DNA of 6,354 bases. Source: CAYMDS01 sp964576705 (GTDB lineage: Bacteria; Patescibacteriota; Microgenomatia; Levybacterales; UBA12049). Location of the stretch: NCBI GenBank assembly GCA_964576705.1, contig CAZNVI010000059.1:1-6354 (forward strand). The letters are read 5' to 3'. A model generated the notes under the pieces. It searched no databases. It had not been told where the DNA came from and was given only the letters and a program-made list of their open reading frames with translations. Position numbers and translations under genes: made by a program. Shown piece by piece: positions 4,402 through 6,354 of this stretch. The first letter of the stretch is position 1, and each line of letters begins with the position of its first letter.

Positions 4402-6354
4402 ATGATAGACCAAGATAAAAAACAAATGAAAGATCCTACAATACTTGATTTTAAATCATTAAAACTTCTCGTGGCGAATAAAGATGATATTTTGGGGTGG
4501 TCATATGGGGAAGTAACAAAACCTGAAACCATAAACTACAGAACTTTAAGACCTGAGAAGGATGGATTGTTTGACGAGCGCATTTTTGGTCCTACGAAAG
4601 ATTGGGAGTGTTATTGCGGAAAATATAAAAGAATTCGTTACAGAGGAATAATTTGTGACAAATGCGGTGTCGAAGTAACTTTGTCCAGAGTAAGACGTGA
4701 GCGGATAGGCCAGATCAACCTGGCAAGTCCTATTTCACATGTCTGGTTTTTCAAAGGCTCATCAAGTCCACTTTCTCTTCTGTTGGACATACCTCAGAAA
4801 AATCTAGAATCAGTAATTTATTTTGCGTCTTATCTTGTGGTAACAGTTGATGAAGATAAGAAAAAAGAAGCGATAGCGCAATTTAGCAAAAGCACAGAAG
4901 AAAGAAAAAATGACCTTAAGAAAAGAATGGAAGATGAGCAGGGAAAGTTGGAGTCAGAGATAGTCGATAAAAAGTCAGGTACTAAATCCAGTAATCTTGG
5001 GAAAGAACAAAAACAACTTATATCTCAAGAGATTGAATTATCTAGAAGGCAGCATGTAGCAAGGCTTAGTGAGAATTTTGAAGCAGAAGTGAAAAAACTT
5101 GACGAAATTTCAGAGACTCTATTGAAATTACTCCGTAACCTTAAAGAAGGAAGTGTTTTATCAGAAGATGAATACTATAAATTACTTGAGTATGAAATAT
5201 CAATTTTCTTTACCGCAAAAACAGGTTCTGAGGCACTTCTTGAATTAATCGGGCATTTGGATATATCAGAGCTCATTTCAGAACTTCGACGCGAATCTGA
5301 AAAAGCATCAGGAGCTAAATATCTAAAGCTTGTAAAACGGCTTAGACTTCTTGAATCTATAAGGAAAGCAGATGTAAAGCCTCAGTCTATGATTCTTGAA
5401 GTTTTACCGGTAATTCCTCCGGATTTAAGACCGATGGTTCAGCTTACAGGGGGGCGCTTCGCAACTTCTGATCTTAATGATCTTTATAGAAGAGTTATAA
5501 ACAGGAATAACCGCTTGAAGCATCTTATGGCACTTGGTGCTCCCGAGATAATCTTAAGAAATGAAAAAAGAATGCTTCAAGAAGCAGTTGACTCTCTAAT
5601 AGATGCGTCTCAAAGAGGTACGTCAATGCCACAAGCACCTTTAAAATCCCTTTCGGATATGTTGAGAGGTAAGCAGGGAAGATTCAGGCAGAATTTATTG
5701 GGAAAAAGAGTTGATTATTCCGGACGGTCAGTCATCGTAGTCGGTCCCGACCTTAAATTATCAGAATGCGGATTACCTAAGGAAATGGCTTTAGAGATGT
5801 TCAAGCCTTTTGTATTAAGAGAGGTTATAACACGGGGTCTCGCAACAAATATTAAGTCAGCAAAGCGTTATATTGAGAAACGTCCGCCAGAAGTGTTTGA
5901 CATACTTGAAGAAATAACCAAAAACCATCCTGTGCTCTTAAACCGTGCTCCTACTCTTCATAAGTTAGGAATTCAGTCATTTTATCCTGTTTTAATTGAA
6001 GGATCCGCTATTCAACTTCATCCATGCGTTTGTGCAGGATATAATGCTGATTTTGATGGTGATCAGATGGCTGTGCATATTCCATTGTCACAAAAAGCCC
6101 AGGAAGAAGCTGTAAAACTCATGATGCCTATGCATAATCTCCTTAAGCCCGCAGATGGAAGTCCGATTACTCTTCCAAATAAAGAAATGGCATTAGGATC
6201 TTTCTACTTAACTTCAATGGACAACTCACTTAAAAAAGACGCAGATAAAATGCTCGTTTTTGAAGATGCCACATCTGCGATTATGGCCCGTGATCTAGAT
6301 AAGGTGAAACTAAGAGAGCCTATCCGAGTAAGAGTAAAATCGGGCTCAAACGGA
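4402..6354 (+). CDS. rpoC: RNA polymerase beta' subunit, N-terminal 651 codons
   Basis: This open frame runs off the right edge with no stop. It gives 651 residues of the catalytic clamp subunit; family members usually exceed 1150. The zinc-binding domain has C70, C72, C85 and C88 in CYCGKYKR and ICDKCG, as in E. coli. Residues about 148-252 are a Lys/Glu-rich helical insertion absent from E. coli and B. subtilis but resembling in place and character the one in Actinobacteria. Then come LPVIPPDLRPMVQLTGGRFA (335-354), RVINRNNRLK (364-373), a shortened rudder (about 401-413), the switch region KQGRFRQNLLGKRVDYSGRS (424-443), and the catalytic Mg-binding motif NADFDGDQMA with D550, D552 and D554 (E. 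coli D460, D462, D464). ATG 4402 is the first ATG after an in-frame stop (4384-4386); M9 (4426) is a less likely start. Neither has a Shine-Dalgarno sequence. Identity is certain. Confidence 0.98.
   Translation, partial: MIDQDKKQMKDPTILDFKSLKLLVANKDDILGWSYGEVTKPETINYRTLRPEKDGLFDERIFGPTKDWECYCGKYKRIRYRGIICDKCGVEVTLSRVRRERIGQINLASPISHVWFFKGSSSPLSLLLDIPQKNLESVIYFASYLVVTVDEDKKKEAIAQFSKSTEERKNDLKKRMEDEQGKLESEIVDKKSGTKSSNLGKEQKQLISQEIELSRRQHVARLSENFEAEVKKLDEISETLLKLLRNLKEGSVLSEDEYYKLLEYEISIFFTAKTGSEALLELIGHLDISELISELRRESEKASGAKYLKLVKRLRLLESIRKADVKPQSMILEVLPVIPPDLRPMVQLTGGRFATSDLNDLYRRVINRNNRLKHLMALGAPEIILRNEKRMLQEAVDSLIDASQRGTSMPQAPLKSLSDMLRGKQGRFRQNLLGKRVDYSGRSVIVVGPDLKLSECGLPKEMALEMFKPFVLREVITRGLATNIKSAKRYIEKRPPEVFDILEEITKNHPVLLNRAPTLHKLGIQSFYPVLIEGSAIQLHPCVCAGYNADFDGDQMAVHIPLSQKAQEEAVKLMMPMHNLLKPADGSPITLPNKEMALGSFYLTSMDNSLKKDADKMLVFEDATSAIMARDLDKVKLREPIRVRVKSGSNG

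Noticed and set aside
4378..4406. Possible promoter for rpoC ending in TATGAT (4401-4406)
   Set aside because: The -10-like hexamer overlaps the rpoC start codon and there is no -35 box at suitable spacing.

Overview
This is a core-genome window from an AT-rich bacterium, holding the RNA polymerase genes rpoB (complete, 995-4390) and rpoC (first 651 codons, 4402 to the window end). An RNase HI gene with an N-terminal zinc ribbon (225-848) lies upstream on the same strand. The beginning of an unidentified gene (1-125) points the other way at the left edge. No mobile element, CRISPR array, tRNA or rRNA is visible, and I see no new multi-gene system. The points of interest are the expression signals and the unusual polymerase residues.

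Organism: the proteins are clearly bacterial but differ from textbook polymerases at several normally fixed places. The beta' subunit carries a long Lys/Glu-rich helical insertion after the zinc-binding domain, in the place where Actinobacteria have one, and lacks Proteobacterial-type insertions. None of the four start codons has a Shine-Dalgarno sequence. Together these suggest a divergent lineage, possibly Patescibacteria (Candidate Phyla Radiation), but that is inference and would need a tree. No in-frame TGA occurs in the genes read, so the standard bacterial code fits.

Layout: (1) 1-224 is a divergent regulatory region. A minus-strand promoter and a plus-strand promoter sit back to back, each with its -10 box only 9-10 bases from a start codon, so both genes are probably transcribed as leaderless mRNAs. 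(2) 225-848 encodes RNase HI. (3) 849-994 holds a dyad, a near-consensus extended -10 promoter, and a leader of about 86 nt with a hairpin followed by a T-run that looks like an attenuator. (4) rpoB and rpoC follow with an 11-base gap containing an AT-only palindrome, and are almost certainly one operon.

How the genes work together: beta and beta' form the catalytic core of RNA polymerase. RNase HI removes RNA from RNA-DNA hybrids, some of which arise during transcription, so its position beside rpoBC may be functionally sensible, but this is not shown. The usual rplJ-rplL genes are not found directly upstream of rpoB, so here polymerase synthesis appears to be driven by its own promoter.
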